Origin: an uncultured Christensenella sp.
GTDB lineage: Bacteria; Bacillota; Clostridia; Christensenellales; Borkfalkiaceae
Assembly (NCBI GenBank): GCA_910577875.1
Contig: CAJTNY010000003.1
Location: 1 to 64,000, forward strand
DNA length: 64,000 bases
Direction of reading: 5' to 3'
Both the position numbers and the translations under genes were made by a program. Below the pieces are notes generated by a model, which was given only the letters and a program-made list of their open reading frames with translations, did no database searches and was not told the origin of the DNA. How positions within the stretch are numbered: position 1 is the first letter of the stretch; each line of letters opens with the position of its first letter. Shown here one piece after another: positions 25,474 through 34,719 of the stretch.

Positions 25474-25502
25474 TTTACATTTTTATTTATATAATGTATA
25501 AT
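25474..25502 (+). promoter_or_regulatory. promoter of rdgB
   Basis: TTTACA, 17-bp spacer, TATAAT, with the probable start codon 6 nt further on. An earlier in-frame ATG (25494) overlaps the -10 region and cannot be on the transcript. Confidence 0.75.
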
Positions 25503-25508
25503 ACTTAT

Positions 25509-26078
25509 ATGGAACTCACTAAAATTGCCGTTGCAAGCGGAAATGCAAACAAAATACGCGAAATCAGACAGATTTTCAAAGGTACGGAAATCATTTCTAT
25601 GCAAGAGCTCGGTTTTGACGGCGAAATTCCGGAAACCGGAACATCATTTAAGGAAAACGCTAAAATCAAGGCAAAGTTCATCGCCGAAAATTTCGGCATC
25701 CCCGCACTCGGCGACGATTCGGGACTTTGCGTTGACGCTCTTAAAGGCGGACCCGGCATTTATTCCGCGCGGTTCTCTGGCGAAGGCGACAAAGGAAACA
25801 GGAAACTGCTTCTAAAGCGTTTAGAAGGCATAACCGACCGTAAAGCACATTTCGAAAGCGCGGTATGTCTTTGTTTTCCCGACGGCAAGACTTATTTCGG
25901 TTTCGGCGCGACCGAAGGCACTATTTTACAGGAAGAAATCGGAGACAACGGTTTCGGTTACGACTGTCTGTTTTTCTCGAAAGACCTCAATAAAAGTTTC
26001 GGGCTTGCGAGCGCAAAAGAAAAAAATTCGGTATCCCACCGCTTCCGCGCTCTGTGCGATTTGAGGAGTAAAATTTGA
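25509..26078 (+). CDS. rdgB: XTP/dITP diphosphatase
   Basis: The 189-residue enzyme has ASGNANKIREI at the start, the Glu of FKENAKIKA, and GDDSGLCVDALKGGPGIYSARFSG in the middle, all marks of the RdgB/HAM1 pyrophosphatases that clear deaminated purine triphosphates. The C-terminus has KNSVSHRFRAL. The chosen start follows the -10 box by 6 nt. The stop overlaps the TTG start of the next gene, so the two are coupled. Confidence 0.93.
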   Translation: MELTKIAVASGNANKIREIRQIFKGTEIISMQELGFDGEIPETGTSFKENAKIKAKFIAENFGIPALGDDSGLCVDALKGGPGIYSARFSGEGDKGNRKLLLKRLEGITDRKAHFESAVCLCFPDGKTYFGFGATEGTILQEEIGDNGFGYDCLFFSKDLNKSFGLASAKEKNSVSHRFRALCDLRSKI

Positions 26079-26545
26079 AAACCATAATAGTTTTATCCGA
26101 CACTCACGGATATAAACGAGGAATAGAAAAACTCGACAAAATCTTTGCGGAAAGCGATTTGATAATACATCTCGGAGACACTTCCGCCGACGGAAATTAT
26201 ATTGCCGCGAAATATCCCGATAAAACGTATGTAATCAACGGAAACTGCGATTTACAAAAGCTCGGCAGCGACGAAGAAATCATACAGGTCGAAGACGTAA
26301 AAATTTTCGCCTGTCACGGACACCGCTATTCCGTTAAAACCACACTCGCTAAAATAGCTGAAAGGGCCAAAAATCTCGGCTGTAAGCTTGCGCTGTACGG
26401 ACACACGCACATCATGCGCGAGGACGAAATTGACGGCATTACGGTAGTCAATCCGGGTTCGATTTCGAGATACGGTGCACAAAGCTATCTCTACGTTGTC
26501 ATTAACGCCGATAAAATAATTACCAAATGCGTAACGACAGGATAA
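26075..26545 (+). CDS. YfcE/MJ0936-type metallophosphoesterase
   Basis: The 156-residue protein has the calcineurin-like metal motifs in order: SDTHG, HLGDTS, NGNCD, ACHGHRY, and YGHTH near the end. Family members are small phosphodiesterases with loose substrate use. It begins at TTG inside the stop of rdgB (TTGA overlap) with GAGGAG upstream. The rdgB-yfcE pair is a common arrangement in Firmicutes. Confidence 0.9.
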   Translation: MKTIIVLSDTHGYKRGIEKLDKIFAESDLIIHLGDTSADGNYIAAKYPDKTYVINGNCDLQKLGSDEEIIQVEDVKIFACHGHRYSVKTTLAKIAERAKNLGCKLALYGHTHIMREDEIDGITVVNPGSISRYGAQSYLYVVINADKIITKCVTTG

Positions 26546-26549
26546 AAAT

Positions 26550-27518
26550 ATGAAATTCAAACATACCTTTCACGTATTCGTCGACAATTTCACGGTCACG
26601 TATAAACAGCTTTTATACAGGTTTATCATAGCGTTAATCAGTATAGGTCTGACTGCCGCGGTGCTACATCCGTTTATTAAAGAATTGACCGGTTCGGTCG
26701 ATTTCATAAAACTGACCGAAGGCGTAAAATCGTTTTTGAAAAATCTCGTCGAAGGCAACTCCATTGACGTCGGAAAAGCTACGGAGCAGATTAAAAACGC
26801 TTTTACAGCTTTAATGAATCTTATCGCCGAAAACAGAGCGAACATAGCCTGGGGCGTTGTCGGAGTAGTGTTTATAAAACTCGTGGATAAATTTTTCGCG
26901 GGGCTCGGCAACTACGCGACAGCGGCAATAATCAACGATAAGATGGCTTTACATGCAAACTCTCTGTTTATGGTTACGCTTGTGCGTAATCTGAAAGAGG
27001 CGTGTCTTTATAATCTTATCTACGTTCCGCTCTCTTTCGCTTACGACATTGCCTGCTGCATAATAGGTTACCTGATTATTTTCAAACTGTTCGCGCTCAT
27101 ACCGTTTTTGTACCTGCCGATAAAAATTTTTCTGTTTATAACAGCTATAGTCTTAGCTATTTCGGTCAAAATGACTTTCACCACCGACTGGCTTCCCGCG
27201 CTTATCCGCGGAAAAACAGGGCAGAAAAAAGCGTTTGTATTTACGTTTGACAGACGGCGCAAAAAGACTTTAAACGTGCTTTCCAATTTTATCGTACTCG
27301 TACTCATAATATTTGCCCTCAACGTCGGAGCCATAATCTGTACGTTCGGCGTCGCGGGACTTATTACCGTACCTTCGAGCTATGTAATACTGTTAAGTTT
27401 TGAATTCGTAAACTATTACGACCGCGAAGAACTAAAATACTTCATCGATAAAAAAACCATTATCAAACCCGAGAAAGAACGTACGCTCACGCGCGAAGAG
27501 TTTTTCAAAGGAGAATAA
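26550..27518 (+). CDS. unknown integral membrane protein
   Basis: I do not recognise this 322-residue protein. It has about six helices (near 24-44, 104-125, 150-172, 176-215 as a pair, 250-295 as a pair) with a positively charged loop FTFDRRRKKT between the last pairs and a soluble C-terminal tail. It begins 4 nt after the phosphoesterase stop, so it belongs to the rdgB operon. Nothing suggests a transporter family. Confidence 0.7.
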   Translation: MKFKHTFHVFVDNFTVTYKQLLYRFIIALISIGLTAAVLHPFIKELTGSVDFIKLTEGVKSFLKNLVEGNSIDVGKATEQIKNAFTALMNLIAENRANIAWGVVGVVFIKLVDKFFAGLGNYATAAIINDKMALHANSLFMVTLVRNLKEACLYNLIYVPLSFAYDIACCIIGYLIIFKLFALIPFLYLPIKIFLFITAIVLAISVKMTFTTDWLPALIRGKTGQKKAFVFTFDRRRKKTLNVLSNFIVLVLIIFALNVGAIICTFGVAGLITVPSSYVILLSFEFVNYYDREELKYFIDKKTIIKPEKERTLTREEFFKGE

Positions 27519-27529
27519 AGTTTACATCG

Positions 27530-27566
27530 AAATGCGCGTACCGCTTTTGCGGTATGCGCATTTTTC
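27530..27566 (+). terminator. terminator of the rdgB operon
   Basis: AAATGCGC-G-TACCGC pairs with GCGGTA-T-GCGCATTT across a TTTT loop and is followed by T-rich sequence. Confidence 0.8.
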
Positions 27567-27627
27567 TTATTTAAAAGACGAAATCGATAAAAAATACGAA
27601 AATTTGAAAATTTTTTACTTTTCGCAC

Positions 27628-27656
27628 TTTACATTGAATAGATTATTTTATATAAT
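27628..27656 (+). promoter_or_regulatory. promoter of the phosphoglucomutase gene
   Basis: TTTACA, 17-bp spacer, TATAAT. A GGAG site then precedes the start, so this gene has a normal leader. Confidence 0.7.
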
Positions 27657-27687
27657 AATGTCAGAAGTTTAAATTCGGAGTATAATA

Positions 27688-29412
27688 ATGAATTATTTTA
27701 ATATATATGAAAACTGGCTCAACGACGAGCGTTTGAACGCCGAAGGCAGAAACGAACTAGAAAGCATAAAAAATAATAAAGAAGAAATCGAATACCGCTT
27801 CGGAGCCGAGCTTGAATTCGGCACGGCGGGTATGCGCGGAATTATAGGTTACGGCACGAATATGATGAATATTTACACCGTAAAACGTGCGACACGGGGA
27901 TTAGCTGAATTTATCAAAACGCTCGGCGCGGAAGCTATGGCGCGTGGAGTTGTTATCTCTTACGACACACGCCTTAAAAGCGACGAATTTGCAAAAGCCG
28001 CCGCAGAAGTACTTGCCGCAAACGAAATAAAGGCGTGCGTCTTTTCCGACGTTCACCCCGTTCCTATGCTCTCCTTTGCCGTAAGAAAGCTTAACGCCGC
28101 AGCGGGCGTTATGATAACCGCTTCGCACAATCCCAAACAATATAACGGCTATAAAGTTTACGGAGCGGACGGCGCTCAGATGAGTCCGGAGGATACCGCC
28201 GTCGTGGTCGAATTCATAAAGAAATCTGAAGATTATTTCAACACTCCTTCTCCTTCTGCAGAACAGATTAAAAAGTTTATTAAAGCCGTCCCCGAAAAGA
28301 TAGACGCAAAGTATTATAAGGAACTTAAAAAACTTGCGCTTTCGAAAAAGGCGGTTAAAACCTGCGGAAAAGATTTAAAACTCGTATACACTCCCGTGCA
28401 CGGTTCGGGTTATATTCCCGTTACTTCTATTTTAAAAAAGATAGGCATAAACGCGACGGTTGTCAAAGCCCAGACAGTAAAGGACACGGATTTTTCTACG
28501 GTTGAAGTTCCCAATCCCGAATATAAGGAAACGCTTTCCATGGGCATTGCGCTCGCACAGAAAATAGGCGCAACAGTTGTATTCGGAACCGACCCCGACA
28601 GCGACAGACTCGGCGTTGCGGTTAAAAACAATTCGGGAGAATTCGAAGCACTTTCGGGAAATCAGGTCGGAATACTCTTACTCGACTACATTCTTACCAG
28701 ACTTAAAGAAGAAGGAAAACTGCCCGCAAACGCAGCTGTCGTGAAATCGTTCGTAACGACAGGTATGGCGAAAGCTATTTGCAGACAGTTCGGCGTAGAA
28801 ATGTTCGAAGTTCCCGTAGGCTTTAAATTTATAGGCGAAAAAATCAAGCTTTGGGAAACAGAACGCTCATATACTTTTGTTTTCGGTTTCGAAGAGAGTT
28901 GCGGTTATCTGCGCGGCACGCACGCGAGAGATAAGGACGCGGTAGTCGCTTCAATGCTTTGCGCTGAAATGGTCTGCTATTACACCTCTATAAATAAGAC
29001 CGTTTACCAGCGTCTTATGGAAATTTACGATACTTACGGTTATGTTTTAGACTGCAATATTTCCATTCCGTTCAAAGGTCTTAACGCTATGAAAGATATG
29101 AACGCGGTTGTTGACTCGCTCAAAACAACCCCCGTTTCGAAATTCGATATATACGACGTAGCCGTTATACGCGATTATTCCAAAAACCTTAAAACCGACA
29201 TTGCTTCGGGCACGGTATCAGAGATAGGTTCTCCGCTTACCAACTGCATTTATTACGAACTCGAAAACGGAAGCTTTATTTGCGTAAGACCATCCGGTAC
29301 TGAACCTAAACTGAAAATATACTTCTCCGTAAAAGCGCATCACAGAGCCGACGCCGAAACCGCACTCGAAAAAATGAAGGCAGCTGTCAGCGAAATAGTA
29401 AAAGTCAGATAA
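27688..29412 (+). CDS. pgcA: alpha-phosphoglucomutase / phosphomannomutase
   Basis: The 574-residue enzyme has the four parts of the phosphohexomutase family. They are the phospho-Ser loop TASHNPKQYNGYKVYG with Ser146, the metal loop DPDSDRLGVA, the sugar loop FGFEESCGYLRG and the phosphate loop RPSGTEPKLKIY. The length fits the PgcA type of Firmicutes, which interconverts glucose-1- and glucose-6-phosphate and feeds UDP-glucose for glycolipids and wall polymers. That could supply the glycosyltransferase at the start of the window. It is a single gene with its own terminator. Confidence 0.9.
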   Translation: MNYFNIYENWLNDERLNAEGRNELESIKNNKEEIEYRFGAELEFGTAGMRGIIGYGTNMMNIYTVKRATRGLAEFIKTLGAEAMARGVVISYDTRLKSDEFAKAAAEVLAANEIKACVFSDVHPVPMLSFAVRKLNAAAGVMITASHNPKQYNGYKVYGADGAQMSPEDTAVVVEFIKKSEDYFNTPSPSAEQIKKFIKAVPEKIDAKYYKELKKLALSKKAVKTCGKDLKLVYTPVHGSGYIPVTSILKKIGINATVVKAQTVKDTDFSTVEVPNPEYKETLSMGIALAQKIGATVVFGTDPDSDRLGVAVKNNSGEFEALSGNQVGILLLDYILTRLKEEGKLPANAAVVKSFVTTGMAKAICRQFGVEMFEVPVGFKFIGEKIKLWETERSYTFVFGFEESCGYLRGTHARDKDAVVASMLCAEMVCYYTSINKTVYQRLMEIYDTYGYVLDCNISIPFKGLNAMKDMNAVVDSLKTTPVSKFDIYDVAVIRDYSKNLKTDIASGTVSEIGSPLTNCIYYELENGSFICVRPSGTEPKLKIYFSVKAHHRADAETALEKMKAAVSEIVKVR

Positions 29413-29417
29413 ATTAA

Positions 29418-29450
29418 AAATTCCTCCGAATACATTCGGAGGAATTTTTT
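29418..29450 (+). terminator. terminator of the phosphoglucomutase gene
   Basis: A 13-bp perfect stem (AAATTCCTCCGAA) with a TACA loop, followed by Ts. Confidence 0.85.
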
Positions 29451-29525
29451 AAATCATTATAATCGTAAGAACAATCAGAACCGAAACCTTGATTGAGAAA
29501 TTTATCACGCGTTTTACGTAATAAA

Positions 29526-29711
29526 TCATATTACTCTGCGAAAGGTTTGCCTTTCTTTCTTATTAAGGCCTTTCAGTCCGCAAAGGTCGTTCAGTAATTT
29601 TTCGCTCTCGTTCAATGGTATGGTTTCACCCCTCTGTACAAGAAAAGTTTCACCCTCGTGTCTGCTTCTTATGATATTTTTCTGTCTTTCTATATAAGCC
29701 GTAAACGTCAT
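29526..29711 (-). CDS. small hypothetical protein divergent from a WYL regulator
   Basis: The ATG at 29711 has an excellent AAGGAGG site 7 nt before it, and is preferred over an in-frame start 8 codons earlier that lies upstream of that site. The product is 61 residues, charged, with no membrane helix or cysteine; it ends KERQTFRRVI. I recognise no family. It shares the control region with the WYL gene and may be its target. Confidence 0.6.
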   Translation of the reverse strand: MTFTAYIERQKNIIRSRHEGETFLVQRGETIPLNESEKLLNDLCGLKGLNKKERQTFRRVI

Positions 29712-29756
29712 TTTACGTCCTCCTTCATTCTGCAATCATAATTATAATCTAAATAC

Positions 29757-29785
29757 TTGACAGCAATTGTCATATATGATAAAAT
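29757..29785 (+). promoter_or_regulatory. promoter and operator of the WYL regulator
   Basis: TTGACA, 17-bp spacer, TAAAAT. The -35 box lies in an inverted repeat TGACA-N5-TGTCA (29758-29772), a likely operator for self-repression. A TATAAT box on the other strand (29741-29746) could drive the small divergent gene. Confidence 0.65.
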
Positions 29786-29859
29786 TTTTTAAATTAATTT
29801 TAACGGTTTATATTATTATCGTAAAATCTTAATTATGACTAAAAAAACCGAGGTTACAT

Positions 29860-30780
29860 ATGAAATATCAGGTAATGATTAATATTATGATGCTGTTGTT
29901 GTCGAAACGCAAACTTACGGCTCAGCAAATCGCAAGGCGTTACGATATTTCGACTCGAAGCGTATACAGATACATAGACGAACTTAATGTATGCGGAGTG
30001 CCTATCGACGTGACGCGAGGCAGATACGGCGGAATTACAATTCCCGATACTTTTCGACTCCCGGCAGGTTATTTTACGCGCGAGGAATACTCTTCCGCTA
30101 TTAACGCTTTGAACGCTATGGCGTCGCAGGTATCTGATGACAGCATAATTTCCGCACTTGAAAAATTACAAAGACAGCAAAAAAACGAAAAGCGCGAGCT
30201 TTCCGTTTGCGGTAATTTTATTGTGGACGGCGGGACTTGGGGCGGTAGCAAAAAGTTTTCGGAAAAGATGCGGGTCTGCGAAACAGCTGTCAACGATAAA
30301 AAATGTATTTCAATTGATTATATTTCTCGCGGGGGAGAACATTCAAAACGCATTATAGAACCGCATGTTCTCATATATAAACAAAACGTTTGGTACGTTT
30401 ACGCATTCTGTCATACCAAACAGACTTTCAGAACATTTAAAATCGGTAGAATAAAGAACGCTGCTTTTACTGGCGAAAATTTTATCAAGAGGGAATTCAC
30501 GAGGGACGATATCGATTTAAACTTCTACTATTCCGCCGAAAATCTTACGGAAGTTACTCTAGAAATAAACAAAAACTCGCTTGCGGAAGCCGAAGAATGG
30601 CTTGGCATAGATAATATCGAACCGCGTGGACAGGCTTTCGTTGCGCGTTTAACAATGCCGGACGACGACGGACTCGTAAATAAAATTTTAAGTTACGGCG
30701 GAGCGGTAAAAGTTTTGGAACCGCAAGAACTCAAAAGCAAAGTAATTGCCGCCGCAAAAAGAATTGCAAACGGCATTTGA
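29860..30780 (+). CDS. YafY-type HTH and WYL-domain regulator
   Basis: The 306-residue protein has an N-terminal winged helix (about 5-60) with TAQQIARRYDISTRSVYRYIDEL and a wing GGRYGGI-like segment, then a WYL domain (about 140-225). The latter has ISIDYISRGG, IEPHVLIYKQNVWYVYAF and RTFKIGRI, and a WCX-like C-terminus follows. WYL domains bind nucleic-acid or nucleotide ligands and often sense DNA damage or phage. The long 74-nt leader is unlike the leaderless neighbours. The targets are unknown; the divergent small gene is the first to consider. Confidence 0.87.
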   Translation: MKYQVMINIMMLLLSKRKLTAQQIARRYDISTRSVYRYIDELNVCGVPIDVTRGRYGGITIPDTFRLPAGYFTREEYSSAINALNAMASQVSDDSIISALEKLQRQQKNEKRELSVCGNFIVDGGTWGGSKKFSEKMRVCETAVNDKKCISIDYISRGGEHSKRIIEPHVLIYKQNVWYVYAFCHTKQTFRTFKIGRIKNAAFTGENFIKREFTRDDIDLNFYYSAENLTEVTLEINKNSLAEAEEWLGIDNIEPRGQAFVARLTMPDDDGLVNKILSYGGAVKVLEPQELKSKVIAAAKRIANGI

Positions 30781-30789
30781 TTTTTTTAT

Positions 30790-31611
30790 TTATCGTTTGT
30801 CTATCGTCAACGAGTACGAAAAACTTTTTCCTTTTTCATCGGTAAAATTTATAAACGGTTTGTCTTTGAGTTCTTTCGGCGCACCATCAAAGTCGTTTAT
30901 GCCCCACCAAGGTTCCACGCATATATATTCGCCGCCTTCTTCATTGCTCCAAAAAGCAAAAACTGGACAATCGGATTTATAGGTATATCTGTAACCGTCG
31001 CCGGTAAGTGCGTGAATATTTCCACCCGAAAGTTCTGCAAGCTGGAAAGTCTTGCATTCACGGAAAAACGCTTTGTTTGCAATAAAGCTTTTAAGTCTGT
31101 CAAGACGGACGGCTTCACCCTTTCCGACGGGATATAATAAAGGAGTTTCTTCGTTTTCAAACTCGATAACCGCGTCGCCGTCAGGCGCAAACATTCCCGG
31201 ATGACCGCCTATGTAAAAAGGAATTGTACCGTTTTTCGAAAATACCGTGTAAGTTATCTTCACGGTATTTTTTTCGAGTTTGTAGTTTACCGTAAGTTCG
31301 AAATCATAAGGATAAGTTTGTTTGGTGAATTCATCCGAAACAAGATTTAAAGTCAAGGCGTCGGAAGCAATTTTTGAAAGTCCGAGCTCGGAATACCTTG
31401 CAACGCCGTGCGATTTCGGTTTATAAGTCTTTCCGCCGACGGTATATTCGCCCGCGTGTCCTATTATCGGAAAAATAACTACGTCCTGACTTTTCCAGAA
31501 TTCGTTTCCCTGCCACTGACGTTCTTCGCCGAGATACTTTACGGATATCATATTTCCGCCCGCGTCGGTTACAGAAATTTCCAAAAATTCGTTTTTAATT
31601 GTATATACCAT
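30790..31611 (-). CDS. aldose-1-epimerase-like protein (LacX type)
   Basis: The 273-residue protein has a beta-sandwich pattern with the mutarotase marks: an early GGNMISVKYLG, the His of PIIGHAGEYTVGGKTYKPKSHGVAR, IGGHPGMFAP and a late VEPWWG. It resembles the LacX/galactose-mutarotase-like group, acting on sugars or sugar phosphates. It is the last gene of a seven-gene operon otherwise concerned with RNA modification, 4 nt after the HIT gene. The exact substrate is not shown. Confidence 0.85.
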   Translation of the reverse strand: MVYTIKNEFLEISVTDAGGNMISVKYLGEERQWQGNEFWKSQDVVIFPIIGHAGEYTVGGKTYKPKSHGVARYSELGLSKIASDALTLNLVSDEFTKQTYPYDFELTVNYKLEKNTVKITYTVFSKNGTIPFYIGGHPGMFAPDGDAVIEFENEETPLLYPVGKGEAVRLDRLKSFIANKAFFRECKTFQLAELSGGNIHALTGDGYRYTYKSDCPVFAFWSNEEGGEYICVEPWWGINDFDGAPKELKDKPFINFTDEKGKSFSYSLTIDKR

Positions 31612-31615
31612 TTCG

Positions 31616-31954
31616 TCACCAATCTAAAATCTGACCGCCGAGTATGTGTATATGCAGATGGAATACGGTCTGTCCCGCGTCCTCGCCCTGATTTATAACA
31701 AGGCGGTATCCGTTTCCACAGCCGTTGTTCTCTGCGATTTCTGGAATTTTTACGAGCATATACTTTACGAGTTCGGACTGTTCGTCATCCATCTCGGACA
31801 GCGATTTGAAATGGTTCTTAGCGACCGCTAAAAGGTGAACCTTTGCTTTGGGTTCAATGTCTTTGAATACGAGCATTTTTTCATCCTCGTATACTTTTGC
31901 AGACTGTATCGCTCCGTCGATTATCTTACAAAAAAGACAGTCGTTATTCTTCAT
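31616..31954 (-). CDS. HIT-family (HinT-like) nucleotide hydrolase
   Basis: The 112-residue protein has the zinc-type start CLFCKI, and the histidine triad VFHLHIHILGG at the C-terminus. HinT proteins cleave purine phosphoramidates and related nucleotide conjugates. The length and motifs are standard. It overlaps the 3' end of the protease gene by 11 nt. Confidence 0.93.
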   Translation of the reverse strand: MKNNDCLFCKIIDGAIQSAKVYEDEKMLVFKDIEPKAKVHLLAVAKNHFKSLSEMDDEQSELVKYMLVKIPEIAENNGCGNGYRLVINQGEDAGQTVFHLHIHILGGQILDW

Positions 31955-33518
31955 CTTTTACTCTCCCTAATTTAATTTTAAAAGAAACGAGAATCACAGT
32001 GCATGCAACCATAATTGCACAGCCTCCCGCGCTTAACCCTATCAAAAGATTATATCCCTCAAACTCTTCCGCATCTATAACCGCAGTAACAGTACCGTCT
32101 GAATTATAAGAATAATCTATAAGCTTGGTATTTACGGCAAAAGCCCATACTCTTTCTTTTCCGAATTCGAATTCAGTACAGTTAATTCTGCTACTCTCTG
32201 TTTCGAGTTCGACCGAGATGCTGTCGGGTTCCGATTCGGGTTCGCTATCGTAGAAATAGTAACCGAAATAATACTCGCCGTCATAACCGTCGAACGTTAC
32301 TTTCTGAATTGCGTAAGTAAGCTCGCCTTCGATTTTGCGCTCTTCGTAGTTACCTAAACTTTTATCGTACTCTCTGTCCAAATCGGTTTTTAAGTTATAA
32401 CCTTTTTGGACAAATGAGATAAATTCATCTTTACCGTCAAAAATCTCCGACGTAAATTCCATACCTATCGGCATCGCGCACAGAATAAGTATTATAACCG
32501 AAAGCAAAGTACAGCTTAATGAAAACGTTAAATTACCAGCATTTCTGAATCTCATCAGCTCGCCCATTTTCTTCGCTTCTCGGATAATTTTATCGTTAAG
32601 ACGCGTAAGATTTATTTCCTGTTCGAGCATATTGATGCGCGATTTATGAATTATAGTAATATTCAGCGCGGCAGCTACTATTATGCACAGCAAAATATCG
32701 AGAGCCTTTGCCCAGCCTTCGAAAGGCAAGTCCCAGCATATGTGAAGCGCTATGCTTAACAGGAAAATAACTAGTCCCGCCGATCTTAAAGGTCTTTTAG
32801 CAAGACTGTACGACCAGCCTACCGCACCCGTCCAGACAATATGAGTGCAGAACGAAGACAATCCCCTGTCTACGAACATAGCGATTGTCGCCTGAATATC
32901 GCTGTGGAAAAAGAATACGTATTTATCGGAATAATAGAAAATATATCCCATATCTTCTATTATTGAAAATCCTGCGCCTACTGCCGCGGCGAACAGAAAA
33001 CAAGCGTACGGATTTTTCTGTTTGAAAAGTATAATCGCAATTATCGCGGGTATAGTCTTGCAAATTTCTTCGAGAACTCCCGCTACAATTGCACCGAGCC
33101 ATTTATTGTTGACAGGCAAAAACGCATAACCAAGCTGAGATAATAAACAAGCCGCCGTTCCGCCGCCGACGAGCACTGCGAGTATCAAAAGTAAACTTAT
33201 TCCGCGCTTTGGATAGAGCTCGTACAGAAGAATTATAAAAGGAATAGTAAAAGTAACCCCGCCTAAAAAAGTTACCGACGGCACGAAAAGCGTGTTATTG
33301 GTAAGGCGCAGTACTAAAACGTTTACCGTAAAAAGAATAAACAGCGCGAAAAAGGCTCGGACGTAAAGCCAAGGGAAAGTGCCGGTTACTCCTTCAGTAT
33401 TCTTTGTAAGACCGCGCGAAAAGATTTCGCGATACTCGGCTTTTGAGTGAGCGCGGAAAGTTTCCTTGAAATAGTATGTAATTTTTGCCCGCACGATTGC
33501 GCTTTTGGATTTAACCAT
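31944..33518 (-). CDS. PrsW-family intramembrane protease
   Basis: The 524-residue protein has about ten membrane helices. Three PrsW motifs are present: VLEEICK with Glu150-Glu151 and Lys154, FSIIEDMGY, and the later His of CTHIVWTGAVG and LHICWDLPF. PrsW proteases cut membrane-bound anti-sigma factors or stress sensors. Uncommonly, about 170 residues with a further membrane pair and an acidic extracytoplasmic domain follow the catalytic part (about 345-524). It overlaps mtaB by 8 nt, an odd partner for a protease; the substrate is not obvious from the neighbours. Confidence 0.88.
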   Translation of the reverse strand: MVKSKSAIVRAKITYYFKETFRAHSKAEYREIFSRGLTKNTEGVTGTFPWLYVRAFFALFILFTVNVLVLRLTNNTLFVPSVTFLGGVTFTIPFIILLYELYPKRGISLLLILAVLVGGGTAACLLSQLGYAFLPVNNKWLGAIVAGVLEEICKTIPAIIAIILFKQKNPYACFLFAAAVGAGFSIIEDMGYIFYYSDKYVFFFHSDIQATIAMFVDRGLSSFCTHIVWTGAVGWSYSLAKRPLRSAGLVIFLLSIALHICWDLPFEGWAKALDILLCIIVAAALNITIIHKSRINMLEQEINLTRLNDKIIREAKKMGELMRFRNAGNLTFSLSCTLLSVIILILCAMPIGMEFTSEIFDGKDEFISFVQKGYNLKTDLDREYDKSLGNYEERKIEGELTYAIQKVTFDGYDGEYYFGYYFYDSEPESEPDSISVELETESSRINCTEFEFGKERVWAFAVNTKLIDYSYNSDGTVTAVIDAEEFEGYNLLIGLSAGGCAIMVACTVILVSFKIKLGRVKDEE

Positions 33519-34719
33519 CTGTTTCGGCGATTACTCCGTCCTTATATATATTCTTTATTTTAACAGTATATTTTTTACCAGTTTTCAAATTACCCGATAC
33601 ATAAACGCGGATATAATTGCCCGTATAACCGCTCGTGTAACCGTCAACAAATTCCTCTGCGATTATGCTTTGGTTTTTTCCTATAAACCGAGAAGCAAAA
33701 GTTACCGACGTCCGCTCCGCCGCTTTGAGTAAACGGTGAAGGCGTTCGGACTTTATCTCGGCAGGAATATCTTTTAGTTTATACGCCGCGGTTCCTTCCC
33801 TCGGCGAAAACGCAAATGCGTGAACGCGGGCAAACCCGATTTCGTCTATTATGGAAAGACTTTGTAAAAAGTCTTCTTCCGTTTCAGTAGCGAAGCCCGC
33901 TATAATATCAGTAGTTATAGCAGCATCGGGGAAATATTCAAAAACTTTACGGCACTTTTCTATATATTCAGCACGTGTATAGCGTCTGTTCATAGCTTTT
34001 AACACCCTGTCGCTGCCGCTTTGCAAAGACAAATGAAACTGCGGAGCAAAATCTCTCAGTTCTTTGAGCGCGGACAAAAAAGCGTCCGTAATTATACCGC
34101 ACTCCAAAGAACCGAGCCTTATTCGTTTATCTGCGTCTTTAAGCGCAGAAACAAGTCTTTCGAGGCCGCCTTCATACGACGAAATATTAATTCCGTTCAA
34201 AACTATCTCCGTACAGTCCGTTTTATCTATTTCGTTTAAAATATCTTCCACGGGACGCGAAACCTCGCGTCCTCGTAGATACGGAATTATACAGTACGAA
34301 CAAAAATTATTACAGCCGTCCTGAATTTTTATAAATGCGCGCGTTTTCGTCTGTTTTGGATACGGAAGCCCGTTAACGTGTCCGCCGTAAATATCCGTAA
34401 ATGCCTTTATTATTTCCTGTTTTTTCTGCGCGCCTGTAACGAACGTAACCGCCCTGTCTTCAAAGCTTTGTTTATCCTTTTCGGATGCACACCCGCAGAC
34501 GAAAATTTTCGCATCCGGATTGAATTTTCTGACCCTAGCAATTAATTGACGACTCTTTTTCTCCGCTTCGCGCGTGACGGCGCAGGTATTGAGAACATAA
34601 ACGTCGGCAAAAGATAACTTATCACCGACTTCTAATCCTAAGATTTCGAGAGCGGACATAATTGAAGCCGATTCCACCTCGTTAACTTTACAGCCGAGCG
34701 TGAATACCACCGCCCTCAT
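33511..34719 (-). CDS. mtaB: tRNA t6A37 methylthiotransferase
   Basis: The 402-residue radical-SAM enzyme has an N-terminal UPF0004 domain with FTLGCKVNEVES, a Cys in LNTCAVT and FVCGCASE for one cluster. The radical-SAM motif CNNFCSYCIIPYLRG follows, then SLQSGSDRVLKAMNRRYT, and a TRAM-like tail. MtaB adds a methylthio group to t6A37 in tRNAs reading ANN codons. Its start overlaps the rsmE stop (ATGA). Confidence 0.93.
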   Translation of the reverse strand: MRAVVFTLGCKVNEVESASIMSALEILGLEVGDKLSFADVYVLNTCAVTREAEKKSRQLIARVRKFNPDAKIFVCGCASEKDKQSFEDRAVTFVTGAQKKQEIIKAFTDIYGGHVNGLPYPKQTKTRAFIKIQDGCNNFCSYCIIPYLRGREVSRPVEDILNEIDKTDCTEIVLNGINISSYEGGLERLVSALKDADKRIRLGSLECGIITDAFLSALKELRDFAPQFHLSLQSGSDRVLKAMNRRYTRAEYIEKCRKVFEYFPDAAITTDIIAGFATETEEDFLQSLSIIDEIGFARVHAFAFSPREGTAAYKLKDIPAEIKSERLHRLLKAAERTSVTFASRFIGKNQSIIAEEFVDGYTSGYTGNYIRVYVSGNLKTGKKYTVKIKNIYKDGVIAETDG

